From NCBI RefSeq assembly GCF_000004195.4, contig NC_030677.2, positions 58,472,222 through 58,536,221 of the forward strand: DNA of 64,000 bases. The letters run 5' to 3'. Positions 37,318-48,592 of the stretch are shown in pieces. The notes under the pieces were generated by a model. That model had not been told where the DNA came from. It saw only the letters and a list, made by a program, of their open reading frames with translations, and made no database searches. Position 1 is the first letter of the stretch. The number at the start of each line of letters is the position of its first letter. The DNA comes from Xenopus tropicalis. Its lineage: Eukaryota > Chordata > Amphibia > Anura > Pipidae. The position numbers and the translations under genes are program-made.

Positions 37318-37527
37318 GGGTTCAAAAACTTATTTCACTCAATGAAATGCAAATCAGTTGCTATCTTTTATTTAAAGTTATTTTTTCGATTTTCCTTTTG
37401 ATGTGCTATCTGCCACTGTTAAAATAAACCTACCATTGAAATGATACTGTTCTGAGACTTTTCATTTCTTTGTCATTGGACAAACTTACAAAATCAGTGA
37501 GGGGTCAAATAATTATTTCCACCACTG
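37318..37527 (-). repeat. Right terminal inverted repeat of the Tc1 element
   Basis: About 210 bp, beginning just after the transposase stop codon and ending with the TA target, which runs on into a short TA tract. Inner and outer direct-repeat motifs mirror the left end. Confidence 0.93.
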
Positions 37528-37529
37528 TA

Positions 37530-38425
37530 TATATATATATAAGTCCCAATCTGTGTTTAAAGGGGAAAGCCTGAGAGGGAGTACCAGGAACCTGGCTGAT
37601 GGACACATAGCCTGTGTATAGCAAACTTACCCTTCTAATATGCATTTTTAATATGCTGCTTATTCCAAGTGATTATATATGAAAAACTTGCATGGGTAGA
37701 GAGTACTCGTCCATGGACAAGCCTTGAAACTGTACATTTGGTTGCCACTTGCAACAATGCTGCAGTTATCACTTAGTAATTGTCAGTGTAATAATAGAAA
37801 ATGTTGAAATAAATTATTTCAAGAGCATTTCGGCATCTTTAACAAATTAATGAATGGGTAGTAAAATATTCATGATTTGGCCCAAAAGAAGATCTTTGCT
37901 CTACCATTGGAAAAGCACTTCTTTGTCCTTTGTTGCATATTGCCCAAATATACATACACTGCTGGTGTGGGTGATTAGCTTTTGTGAGTGTGGGTACAGC
38001 ATTTGAATCACACGACTAGGACACCATGTGTAAGCCAAAAGCAAAGATTTATTTTTATTCCATGCATCCTGTCACCCCCCCCAAAGGGAAATAATGGGAT
38101 TTTATGGGGTATCAGGCTGGGTGGGGGGGTGACAGGATACATGGAATCCATCTATCTTTGGCTAGAAAATGTATTGAAATGGTGAATTTGCTATGTTTGT
38201 GGTTAATAGCAAGGATTGAATTGGTTAGTTGAACTTCAAATTCAGTTTGCACCACTAATTGCATGAGATTTATCCAAGTGAACACTGTTTTGAAAGTTTA
38301 TACCCTCAATGATGCTAGAATTCTCCATTGAAAATATGTTGATTTATATAGGCTTTAGTACTTTGAACATTGCACTTGTGCTTATAAATGTGTAGTGTTG
38401 TTACGGCTATACTCAAAAGCCTGTC
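37530..38425 (+). other. Intron sequence after Tc1 element
   Basis: No gene seen. It includes an inverted repeat at 38057-38147: attccatgcatcctgtcacc is inverted as ggtgacaggatacatggaat with C and G tracts next to the loop. It may be a small foldback element or a structured simple repeat. Confidence 0.6.
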
Positions 38426-38816
38426 TTAAAGGGGTGGTTCACCTTCAGGTTAATTTCTAGTATGTTATAGAATAGCCTATTCTTAGCAACTTTACAATTG
38501 GACTTCATTTTTTTCATTTTTCATAGTTTTTACTATTATTTGACTTCCTCTTCTGAGTCTTTCCATCTTTCAAATGGGGGTCACTGACCCCAACAGCCAA
38601 AAACCTATTTGTCTGCGAGGCTACAATTTTTTTCATGTTGTTAATTTTTATTACTTATGATTATTCTATTTAGGCCCTCTCCTATTTATATTCATGGCTT
38701 TCAAACCACTGAAGAGCTACCATACACAAAAACACAAGTAATAAAAAATTAAGACCAATTGGAAATTGTATCAGAATCATACTATAAGTTAATTTAAAGG
38801 TGAACAACCCATTTAA
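38426..38816. mobile_element. T2/Kolobok-type MITE (TTAAAGGGGTGGTTCACCTT ends)
   Basis: The left end TTAAAGGGGTGGTTCACC and right end GGTGAACAACCCATTTAA are inverted repeats with TTAA at each edge. Noncoding. An internally deleted relative starts at 48411, and a diverged relative lies near 62120-62250. Confidence 0.82.
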
Positions 38817-39636
38817 GAACAATTGTCTTGTTTTCTTGTAGACCAGAGTTGCAAGGTTGTGTCGGCATCCAGACCCTTTTCTCCCTGTATTGTAACTCGC
38901 TATGCCATCACACTGAGCCTCCTGTTTGTATTTCTCCCTGTACATATAGGAATATAAGCTGAACAATTTAACCATTATGGAGAACAATAGGGTTCCAGGG
39001 CCTTCTAGACTCTTCCTGCTCTCCAAGATGTTTCCCTCATCTGTTGTTTATACACATGGAATCCTTAGTTTACTCCTGTTTGGCCAAGAACATCTGTTTT
39101 GTAACCGCAGACCGTTTCCTTTGATGAGCGTCCAGGTGCTGTCCTTTCAGACAGAAGGTTTCTGCATGTGCTGGCCAGATTTTATCCATCGTCCTATGAT
39201 TCATGTGTCCTTGGGTAGTTGGGCCCCTATAAAAACATTTAGTTTTGGCTTATAGCTTTGTAGAACTGTAGTACTTTTAAGGAGACACACTGCAGAATAT
39301 GAATTTAGTTTGCATATAATTTTATGATATTTGTTGGAAAGGGCAGCTGGGCCTAAGCACTGTACAGAACATTTATTTCTCTCTTGTTTTAACAGTCGCT
39401 CTCTTTGAACACCATGCCCTCTATAGTGGCTTAGGGTAGGGAATTATATCTGTAATATCTGTAACCTCCATGTCTTATTCTTCAGCATTCTACATTTTAC
39501 CCATCATGCCTTTCCTTCGAGCACCCTGCAAGACAATAAATAATTCAGCGTAGAGTTTAGGGAACATTACCATTTCCCTTTTATGTGCTTCACCTATGAG
39601 CACTGTAATTACAGGGGAATGCCACCCAAACACAAC

Positions 39637-40172
39637 TTAAAGGAGAAGGAAAGTGAAAAAATGATATATTTATATTTGTTTAGGGCATCAGCCCCCCTCC
39701 TGAACCGCCGCATTACCAACTCACCCGCTGCTTGTGGATCGGTGCACCATCCAGCTGAAGAATCTCCTGTCTTCATTCCTTAGCGCCTTTTTAAAACTGC
39801 TTATATCACTTCCCCCCTTGCGCCTGCTTCTAATGCGCATGCGCCGCTTCCTGACCCCGGTACTGATGGCACGCTTATGGTGCGGGCTCATAGGTGCTGG
39901 CTCAGAGGGTGCTAAATGGGGCTAAATTGTGTGTGCCCACGGATCATAGACATGCGCATGAGGCGCCTCAGTTCCTTGGTCCTTAAGTCAGTAGTGCAGG
40001 AGCGATGCATCATGAGAACTTTCTTCACACAGCTCAGCACTTTTTTTCCCAGTTTGGCTACTGAACTTCTAAACCACCGCTATATGGGGAGACTTAAGGG
40101 CACTATTGACACAGCAGATGGTAAACCTGCAGATTGAGATTAACTCTTATGTAGCCTTTCCTTCTCCTTTAA
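39637..40172. mobile_element. T2/Kolobok-type MITE, 536 bp (TTAAAGGAGAAGGAAAG ends)
   Basis: TTAAAGGAGAAGGAAAG at the left is inverted at the right as CTTTCCTTCTCCTTTAA. The interior is much more GC-rich than the surrounding intron (39690-40060) and includes gcgcatgcgccgc and catgcgcatgaggcgcc. Open frames inside have no domain. Confidence 0.88.
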
Positions 40173-41327
40173 GATTTTTGAAAAGTAAACATAATTTTAG
40201 GCAACTTTTCAATATACATCAGTTAAAAAATGTGCAGCCTTTTTATAATTTTTAATGAAGTAACTATTATGAGATTTAAAAAAAATGTAACAGTAGTCGG
40301 CTGTCCTCAGCCTGCATCCTCCAAATCCCACAATTCCCTGCACACATGATGCCAATAAGGAAAGGAACACCTAAAATAGATTCAAAGTGTTGGGATGTCT
40401 CTGCTGCATAAAATAAATTATGTTCTTTTGCAGGGTTTTGCTCTTTAAGCATTTTGTACTGTTGGGGATTCTAAACCCTAAAACAAATTTAAGTATAATC
40501 CAGCTTTTATGTGAATGGAGAACAGTGACTGCTAAGTCATTTGAGAAGAATGGCTGGAAAGCTGCATGTATCATTCTCTTGGTGTTACAAATGACCTAGA
40601 GAAGCTGTAGATATAGCAGGCTGCTAAAGGAAACTTAGCCAACTGCTGATTTTTCATATATTTATATTCTAAAGTAAACCGGGGATATTCAGACATTTTG
40701 GTGGGAGTTTTCCTCTGTAGGAATAAATATAGATTGATACACAGTTTAATAAACGAAGGAGGGAAACGTAGGAAAATTATTATTGCGCCTTGCTTAAAAT
40801 AGCCCTGGCATATAAATCTTAAATTCAGTTTGTGCAGAAAGGCAATTTTAGTTTGTATGTGTGTGATTCATATTTAATGATGGCTTTTTTTTCATATGTT
40901 TTAACTGTGAGAATGATTACAAGCGGTATAGACGGAAGGAAAGAGTTATTTTTAAATACATTTACTCTGCAGGGAAAGGCTCACAAAGTACTAATGGCTC
41001 TCATAATGTACCTAAATACAAAGAAGTTGCCTACTTTGGTCTGTATCAAACAAACTGCCTACCTTCAAGGCATATATATCACCACCACCCCCCCCCCGGA
41101 ATGATGTTTGTACTAATATGTGATATATAGAAGTATCAGCTTGTGTCATAATATATATATATATATATATGTATGTATTGGCTGTATATGCACATTTAAA
41201 TATACTTTTTTGATTTACACAGAAATCCCAGTGTTGCTGGTCTTTTTTATATGATGTGTTATATTTTTACCATGCACCTGGGTATATAATTAAAATGTTG
41301 TGCCGCCCTTCTGGTATTATATATACA
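40173..41327 (+). other. Intron sequence before Tc1-type end fragment
   Basis: No gene seen. A short C tract (41086-41098) and a TA/GTAT microsatellite (41142-41178) are present. Confidence 0.6.
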
Positions 41328-41475
41328 CAGTGTTGCTTGAAAGTTTGTGAACCCTTTAAAATGTTCTATATTTTTATATGAATGTGACCCAAATCATCAT
41401 CTGATTTTGAAAGTCCTAAAGGTAGATGAAGAAAACCTAGTTAAACAAATAAAACAAAAATGATTATACTTCATA
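41328..41475. repeat. Single terminal repeat of another Tc1-like element
   Basis: It begins CAGTGTTGCTTGAAAGTTTG-TGAACCC after TA-rich sequence, the style of a Tc1 family end that differs from the element at 35914. No second end or transposase was found before the exon at 41624, so this is a truncated or solo end 150 bp upstream of that exon. Confidence 0.75.
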
Positions 41476-41623
41476 CTACTGTATATACAGCAGCTCAACT
41501 GAGCACCTGAGCTTCTATAAATGGTGCAATATTTGTAGGGCCCAAATAATTTATTATCAGTGAATATACGGTATTGCTTTATCATTGTCATCAATGCAAC
41601 TTTTTTCTCTATGGGTTCCCCAG

Positions 41624-41761
41624 ATTCTGAACCGATGGGACTTGACACTAGCAGCGGTATACCGACATGGAAACTCAGTGAACAACTCTTTCCATGTGAT
41701 GTCTGTGGGAAAGTGTTTGGTCGACAGCAGACTCTGTCTCGACACCTCTTGCTTCACACAG
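41624..41761 (+). CDS. znf827: znf827 exon: C2H2 finger 1 of this window
   Basis: Acceptor gttccccag ends at 41623 and donor gtacca starts at 41762. The exon is 138 nt, phase 1 to phase 1. After a short linker (DSEPMGLDTSSGIPTWKLSE) it encodes one full C2H2 finger, CDVC-X12-H-X3-H, at about 41695-41757, with the core GKVFGRQQTLSR. The helix is typical of DNA-binding fingers. The exon ends in H-T-(G/E), so the inter-finger linker is finished by the next exon (EERKYKC). Because the exon is symmetric, it could be skipped without a frameshift, which would remove exactly one finger. Confidence 0.95.
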
Positions 41762-42582
41762 GTACCATCCAATACTTTTTAGTTCAGTGCCTTACTGTCA
41801 GAAATATTAAAATATTATTTCCAGTTACTTGTTTACAGCTGTACACAACCAAAACTTCACTTGAGTAGAGGCTCTATGAGGAGGGTTCCTGTATGTAAAA
41901 CACTTTTTTCTTGCTTTTAGGGGAAATATACCCCTTTTTTTCAAATGAGCTTATTCAGTGGGGTTATGTATAATAGCATATATATAAATGGACACCTGGT
42001 GTGTTTAAATGTTGTATGATTTTTATAACTACCACACCATAGCATTTTCAGGTGTTATCAATATGTTTCAAAAAATGCTACATAAACACTATCAAAACTT
42101 CCGGAAATAAATATAATTTTATGCTTGTTTACATAAATATACCTAGTTCCACAGATTGAAAAGAAACAATTATAATCTATCTCTGCTTATTTCTCTACCC
42201 CCTTACACAGTTTAATGCAATACCCTCCTTACCTTGTTCCATGGTGAAGTGATCTGGGGCTTAAAGTACTTCTGCTTTGCAGAATCCCAGAATCCATCAC
42301 TTTGCAATAGAACAAACTGAGTAAATAATGGGTGTTGGAAAATAGTTACAAAAATTCTTTCAGTCAGTGTAATTTCAGTTCAGATAATGGTGCTACACAA
42401 GCACAACTGAATAAGCTCACGCCAGTAATGTTTGAAATGGCCCCCTTGCACTCTAAATGGCTTTGCCTTAAGGTGCCCTGTACTATTTCATGCAGGTTTC
42501 TGTTCAGAGTGAATGTGGGCCAAACATTAGTATTTTGCCACCACCCACAGTGCTACAAATCACCCTGTGCGCAATGGCTCAA

Positions 42583-42938
42583 AAGTTGGCCGTACACAAA
42601 CTGACATATTGTACCATACCCGATAATATTAGTACCATGGCGATCGGTCGTTTAGTCGAATGGACAGGTTAGAAAATTGCGGTCCAATAACGATAAAATC
42701 TGCGCATATATTGTGTATCTGACAATATCCTTGGGGACCTGCAATGCAATTCTGGGACGTCTCTTTCGCACAATTGTTGTCTGCCAATTATTTTATGTCC
42801 TCTGATTTGTTATTTTTAAGACTTTATCCTACAGTTTCAGTCTGAAAGTTAGTTTTAGATCGTTGCATTTAAACGTACAATCGATATCCGAACATTCATC
42901 AGAAGAAGGCTAAAATCTGAACGTGTATGGCCACCTTT
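42583..42938. repeat. Longer 'GTTGGCCGTACAC' palindromic repeat
   Basis: The left end gttggccgtacac and right end gtgtatggccaccttta are inverted. The middle contains CpG-bearing motifs such as cgatcggtcg and caatcgatatccg. This is the fullest copy of the family here, in intron 41762-43098. Confidence 0.75.
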
Positions 42939-43098
42939 AAGGACCAACAAAGTCAGTAAAATAAAATGCCTTTAAAGCATTTACACAAGTATAATGTAAA
43001 TCATTTTTATTTTTCTCATCAAAAAGGGTATTTTTGATTAAAAAACAAAATTCTGTTATTAGTCTGGAAATTCTATTTGTACTTTTGTCTATACGCAG

Positions 43099-43270
43099 AA
43101 GAAAGAAAATACAAATGTCATTTGTGCTCATATGCTGCAAAGTGCCGCGCTAACCTGAATCAACATCTGACTGTCCATGCAGTGAAGCTGGTGAGCACGG
43201 ACACCGAAGACATTGTGAGTGCTGTTATATCTGAAACCAGTGAGAAAAAGAAGACCCCTTATTTCTACAG
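43099..43270 (+). CDS. znf827: znf827 exon: C2H2 finger 2 and following linker
   Basis: Acceptor tctatacgcag ends at 43098 and donor gtaaga starts at 43271. The 172-nt exon is phase 1 to phase 2. It begins EERKYKC and encodes one C2H2 finger, CHLC-X12-H-X3-H, with core SYAAKCRANLNQ, then a linker (VKLVSTDTEDIVSAVISE) that ends in KKKTPYFY. The tyrosine-rich end leads straight into the next finger (S-CHVC), whose serine codon is split by the intron. The frame and residues fit ZNF827. Confidence 0.95.
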
Positions 43271-46208
43271 GTAAGAAGGAACAGAAAGAGGGAAATTCTT
43301 AGTATATTTTGACTAAAGTGAAATATGACATGATTAAAAGGAATTACCACAGGCATAGGTACCTGGTTAAATTGGGTTAAAAAAAAAAGTCCAAATTCCA
43401 TCAAGATCAATTCCTTTCAAATGAACCCCTGTGCATTCAATATATACTTACATATATAAACTATATATATGTCAATATCTATAAAAATTGTAGATTTTAG
43501 TATCACAATAGCCTTTGACATTATGCTTAGATATCCATAGGTTTGAAACACAGTCGGGATTATTATACATGTTTTTGGTCACATAAAGCTTGTGTCATTC
43601 AATATAAAATACATAGACCCTAAAAGCACCCTTAGTAATCTTACATCAAATCAAATAAAGCTGGGCCACACATTTAGTAAGGTCACCAAACAAGCAGATA
43701 TTTTGTGCAACAAATTAGTTTTGTTATCAATATGTTAATAGAAAATATATACAAAATATCACCATAAATAACAAATTAAGGGGCTGATTTATCAATAGTC
43801 ATATTTTTTTCCGTGATTCATATTTTTGTGCTAATAATCGGGTCTTTTTTTTTACTGAAATTTGAAAGTAATGAAAAACTCGAATGCAAAATTCCACCAT
43901 CTAAGTCACAGTCATGTAGAAGTCAATGGGAGCTGTCCTACGCATTTTTATTTTCGCAGTCCTTTCACTTTGTATTCAATATTTTTCGTATTTTTTGGGG
44001 AGCTATTTGATGTAAAACTTGAGGTCCATGTTTTTGTTATTGGATTTTTTAATAAATCAGGAAACATTCAGGCTTTTTGAAATTATTTGTTTCGTCGAGG
44101 TTGAAAAAAAACTTTCAAATTACTCAAATATGAATTTTTATAAATCTATTGTCACAATATCCTGGGAAATACATCAGAATTCACAAGTAGTTATGTTCTT
44201 ACTTTTGTGTAAAATGTGCCTTGTCACTGGAGATGCTCCTTGGGAATTGTTCGGAGTTCATTAAATGTATGTATGTATGTATAACTTTATTTATAAAGCG
44301 CCACAAGGATACGCAGCGCTGTACAATCTTACAAAATACACAATTACCCACAGGGAGGACAAGTGTTATAATAAATACAATAAATAAGTATAAATAAATG
44401 ACTGAAAGCAAAAACAATTGTTCATTTCCATTATTTGAGTGTTTGTTAGAATTGCATGATTGTACAGTAATGAAATATGGCATTTGTATGAGTTTGGCCA
44501 CTAACTGCAGTGAGTTTACAGCTGAAAAGGTGGGAGGCAAGTGTCTATTTTCTGTTCAGCGTAATTAACCTGCTCACTCGCTCCATAGAAGCTCTGTTCC
44601 GCAGATAACAGCCGGTGGCAGCATTGTGTGCAGAATCCACCAGTGAGTGGAACATGGAGTTCCTGGAAGGCAGTAAAACAGTGCAGCCTAACCTGGGAAG
44701 CTTTCCAGATAGTTTGAATTGGTTTCTGAGGTGCAGTTTGCTATCTACTTAGCAACAAACCAGCCTTTACAACTGTGTTTGGCACTGTTACATGGCTTCT
44801 CTGCCGCCCAGAGGAATCTGTTAGGTGATCTGCAGCATCTGGAACAAGTAGTTTTCAATTAACATCATGATTATACTCAGCAGCAAAATGCCGTGTTACA
44901 GATAGTGTGAAAATCCACACAGTAGAAATTGCCAGAGGAAAGAGCACTACTGAATCATGGTGGGTCTGCCTATGCTAGGTTTACTCACTGGGCCTTTTTC
45001 TAATAACATATATAGGGCCTTGCCTAAAAAAAGCAATTGCAGTTGTTTTGCTATTAGCATATATTCATGCTAACATCAAATGCAGATAAACATATAAACA
45101 GACCCACATAAAGCTCATTACTGTAACTCAGAATTTCCTTGTTTCATCACCTTTTTACTAAATTCGTAAATTTTTACGAATGTCTGACATTTATAAAAAA
45201 AAAAATCTGAAATCACTAAGCACGTGCAGGAAAAGTCACAGAAAAGTCATATGAAAACTTAATTTTCACACAAAAGACAGCAACAAAAGCCCAAAATCCT
45301 CTTAAGTTTCAAAGCTAAGACAGATCTTCCAGGAAGGGAAAGGGACCTTTGCCATTGACTTTTATATGATCTCTGCAGACTTTTAGCCATTTTGTTGCAT
45401 AGTAAACCTCAAAAAAGTTGCACCTTTTTTTCAGCGACTTTTAGAGGCACATTTAATAGAGTATGATTGACTCCGAATACAAAAAATTTGTATTGGTTAG
45501 TACTGGGCATATTTTATGCGATTTTTTCGTACATTCGCGTAACATTTCTTCGTACTTTGTGACAAAATTTGTGCGCAAAATCGTATTGTCATGTCGAGTA
45601 CGAAAGTTTCGGATTCATTCAAGCTTCGGTATCGTGAATTTCTTTTGGCCAGGTTGGACCTGCAGAGTGCCATTGAGCGTTTTTAGAGGCATATTTATAA
45701 AATGGTGAACTCTAATGTTCACCCTTTGATAAATACGCCTTTAAAAATCAAATTGGAATGAATAGAGAGAGGGGCAATTCTACTGTTGTGAGTTTTAATT
45801 TCACACTTTGGACACCATCTGGTGCACCATTTATAAGGCACCAGTAAGAAGATACCTCTTGCCATACCTTGGGTTAGACATCCAGAGCGTCACTCTGCTG
45901 GTGTTCCAATATGATCACCATATTGCTGCTGTACTCCTGCTTTATGTATGGCTGTAACAATTCTTTCCCTTATTTCACCCAGCTTTACATGTAATGTTTT
46001 CATGATAAATACCATCACATCTAAATTGCTGGTACAGGTATAAGTAATTTCCTGCCAGTTTGAATAGCCACATTAAAAACCAGGATACTAAGTAACATCC
46101 CTTTTTAGTAAAATTAAATGGAATGACACATATAATATTATGTTGAACATCTTACTTTTTTCTTATGGAAAGTGAATTACTTTATATTCATTCTTTTCAC
46201 CTTTGCAG
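43271..46208 (+). other. Intron between finger 2 and finger 3 exons
   Basis: It contains a fragment of a 'GGGGCTGATTTATCAATAG' repeat (from 43781), a GTAT microsatellite with a tttatttataaagcgcc tail (44264-44365), a unique, less A/T-rich block at 44570-44960, and a CpG-rich repeat piece at 45440-45745 (ttcgtacattcgcgtaac). No exon seen. Confidence 0.65.
44264..44365. repeat. SINE/LINE-tail-like fragment with (ATGT)n
   Basis: The short (ATGT)n run followed by ataactttatttataaagc, gccacaagga and acgcagcgctgtacaat is a sequence I associate with a dispersed frog retroelement end. The family is not certain. Confidence 0.5.
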
Positions 46209-46375
46209 TTGTCACGTCTGTGGCTTTGAGACAGAGTTGAATGTTCAGTTTGTGAGCCACATGTCCCTTCACGTAGACAAAGAGCAGTGGATGTACTCTA
46301 TCTGTTGCAGCACCTGTGACTTTGTCACCATGGAGGAATCTGATATGAGGACACACATCAGCACTAAACACTCAG
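46209..46375 (+). CDS. znf827: znf827 exon: C2H2 fingers 3 and 4
   Basis: Acceptor cacctttgcag ends at 46208 and donor gtacag starts at 46376. The 167-nt exon is phase 2 to phase 1. It encodes two fingers: CHVC-X12-H-X3-H (core GFETELNVQFVS) and CSTC-X12-H-X4-H (core DFVTMEESDMRT). They are joined by VDKEQWMYSI, which differs from the usual TGEKP linker and suggests the pair may bind protein as much as DNA; that is an inference. The exon ends in a phase-1 glycine codon that runs into the Ser-rich exon. Confidence 0.95.
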
Positions 46376-46734
46376 GTACAGACACTGCAGAGATGTGCCC
46401 AAAAATATCTGTGCTTTCTTTGTTTCCCTAAATGTCTGCATTCGCATATTCAAGTAAAGGTGACAGTGTGAAAAGTGGTTTACATGAATGGCAGTAATTG
46501 AGCAGAATCTCACTGTTTGTTGCTATGACCTCTCTTCAGTTTAATGCAAATGTACTTCTCCTGTTTAGTAAGACCAAAGAGAACACTGGGATAATATTGC
46601 ATAAATCTTCCTGAGCCGGGAAAGAATAGATTAGCAACTGGGAATGTGCCCAAATGCATGCAGAAAATTGCACACTGCCTTTCCCTAAATGTGGCTTTAA
46701 ACTGCATTATGTCACTAAGGGGGTAATTAAATAA

Positions 46735-46880
46735 TAGTAGCAAGGTTTGCACCAGATCCAATAATCCATAGTAAGTAGTCACCAGGTAGCATTTACTGGT
46801 CACCTGTTTGTAAGAAAACATATAAAACATCTTTTTGATTGCTTTGGGTTTCAAGGCCCTAGATTTTTTTGTCTTACATT
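46735..46880. repeat. Copy of the 'GTAGCATTTACTGGTCACCTG' repeat
   Basis: It has the order gcaaggtttgcaccaga, then aggtagcatttactggtcac, then gattgctttgggtttcaagg, shared with the pieces at 6815 and 27440. It lies in the short intron 46376-47108. Confidence 0.65.
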
Positions 46881-47108
46881 ACTCCAACTGCAGAGCCTTT
46901 TCCACACAGCTGCTTCAGGCCATACAGTGGTCTAGACAAATTACATGGCCAGTATCATAATCCTTTGGCTCCAAGTAGCATGAAAGCATCATTGGATAAA
47001 GGGAATTAAATATGGAGGCCAGTAGACCAATATAGTAAAAGCACCACAAGCTTAGTTATCTTACTGCTTAAAATACTTTCTTTACATCTTCTTTTTGTGA
47101 TGTTCTAG

Positions 47109-47300
47109 GAGAAGATAGAAAGACCCCTAGTGAATCAGTAAGCCCCTCTTCCTCGTCCTTGTCTACACTCAGTGATTCAGCCAACAGTAAAGAAGATTCA
47201 GACACCCCACTGAGAAACCAGACTTCAAACAGTTTGTTGGTTATTTCCGTAGTGCCTGGCTCCCAGCCCTTTGTCAGCAATGAAGAGAAGTCAGATAAAG
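47109..47300 (+). CDS. znf827: znf827 exon: serine-rich linker between finger groups
   Basis: Acceptor tgatgttctag ends at 47108 and donor gtaaag starts at 47301. The 192-nt symmetric phase-1 exon encodes GEDRKTPSESVSPSSSSLS, then SDSANSKEDSD, then a short hydrophobic, probably structured patch NSLLVISVVPGSQPF, and an acidic end EEKSDKG. There is no finger. It separates fingers 3-4 from 5-6. S/T-P and S-x-x-D/E sites are frequent, so phosphorylation is likely. The exon can be skipped without a frameshift. Confidence 0.93.
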
Positions 47301-47420
47301 GTAAAGTGGCCAGAAACAGGCTCTCTGCCATCTTGAGTATGGGCTTTTTTAACTACTGTGACTACTGTCTGTATTAGGAGATATATTCAAATGAATTTAA
47401 AGAGGGCTTTTGCTATATAA

Positions 47421-47453
47421 ATTTATTATTATTATCATTATTATTTTATTATT

Positions 47454-47502
<49 letters not shown>
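47421..47502. repeat. (ATT)n/(AAT)n microsatellite
   Basis: ATT repeats switch to about 18 AAT repeats just before the T2-like element. Part of the run could fold as a hairpin. Confidence 0.97.
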
Positions 47503-47504
<2 letters not shown>

Positions 47505-47990
47505 GGAAAACTATACCCTGAGAATGAATACTTAACAGATTATATTTAAGTTTATATTTTGTTAAGTGACCTAGTAAAGAATCTTGCCAAACTGAAATAT
47601 ATATCAGTAAATATTGCCCTTTTACATCTTTTCCCTTGGGCCACCATTTAGTAATAGGCTGTGTGCTCCCTCAGAGATCAGCTGACAGGAAATAATGAAG
47701 TGTGGGTGTAAAAGACAGAACTTTATCCATTCATTGGCTGATGGGGCCTAGCATGTAGCTGTGCCTTGGCTTGTTAGTGTGCACTGTGAATCCTATGATC
47801 CCAGGAGGCGGCCCTTAGTACTTAAAATGGCAATTTTCTATGTGCAATTACCCAATGGCATATAGTACTAAAAAGTATATTTATATGAAAATGGTTTCTT
47901 TAGATGAAGCAGGGTTTTACATATGGGCTGGTTTATGCAGTATATTTTTATAGAGCCCTACATTGTTTGGGGGTATAGTTTTCCTTTAAT
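47499..47990. mobile_element. T2-like MITE (AAAGGAAAACTATACCC ends)
   Basis: The left end AAAGGAAAACTATACCC and right end GGGTATAGTTTTCCTTTAA are exact inverted repeats. The interior carries the cagtaaatattgcccttt, ccaccatttagtaatagg and gaggcggcccttagtactt modules, shared with 907-1370, 29217-29420 and 58944-59600. This is the most complete copy in the window. Noncoding. Confidence 0.85.
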
Positions 47991-48410
47991 CTCTATTTAT
48001 CACCAACATATTCCACAGTAGTTTACAGAGATCATATATTGTGCCTGTTGTCTTAATTACATTATAATTACAAAGAAATTGAAATCTAAAAATGAAAGTA
48101 AAGTCACATTCTACTTCCTGTCCCTATGAGCAAGATCAAAACAAATCCACTACTGAGAAGCCTCTAACAGGCTGCAATGTTAAGGCTACCAGGTTCTTTT
48201 CAAAATGTCCATGTTATGTGTTGTGTAATACTTGGTCTCATTAAAGTTATTTAGAACTGATTTACTGGGTCCTAATGGAATGAAACAGGATAAGTATAGA
48301 TAGGAGCCATGCTTTCCAACCTTTCTCCCAGCATGTTAACTGGTGGTAGGCAAGTTGTTATATGTTACAAGGTTATTTTTGCAAACTTTAAAGGGAAGCT
48401 GAATCCAGTA

Positions 48411-48592
48411 TTAAAGGGATGGTTCACCTTTAAGTTAACTTTTAACATTTGCTGAAATTCCAAACTCGAGAGCTAAAGAATTTAAAAATAGCAAATAATA
48501 GAAAATGAAGACCAATTGCAAATTGTTTCAGAATAGTATAGTATACATCATACTAACATTAATTAAATGTTCATTTAAATTAATTTAATGTC
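48411..48592. repeat. Deleted T2-like repeat (TTAAAGGGATGGTTCACCTTT)
   Basis: It has the left end and the gaagaccaattgcaaattgt, ttcagaatagtatag end-region shared with 38426-38816, with most of the middle missing. Confidence 0.7.

Larger units (their letters stand above)
35914..37527 (+). mobile_element. Complete Tc1/mariner transposon, 1614 bp
   Basis: It is flanked by TA at 35912-35913 and 37528-37529. The terminal inverted repeats are about 210 bp each (35914-36123 and 37318-37527) and nearly identical: outer ends AAGTGGAGGAAATAATT versus CAGTGGTGGAAATAATT. Between them lies one unbroken transposase gene. It is inserted in the 13.3-kb intron in the same orientation as znf827. Sequence between the two ends is little decayed, so the insertion is probably recent. 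Confidence 0.96.
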
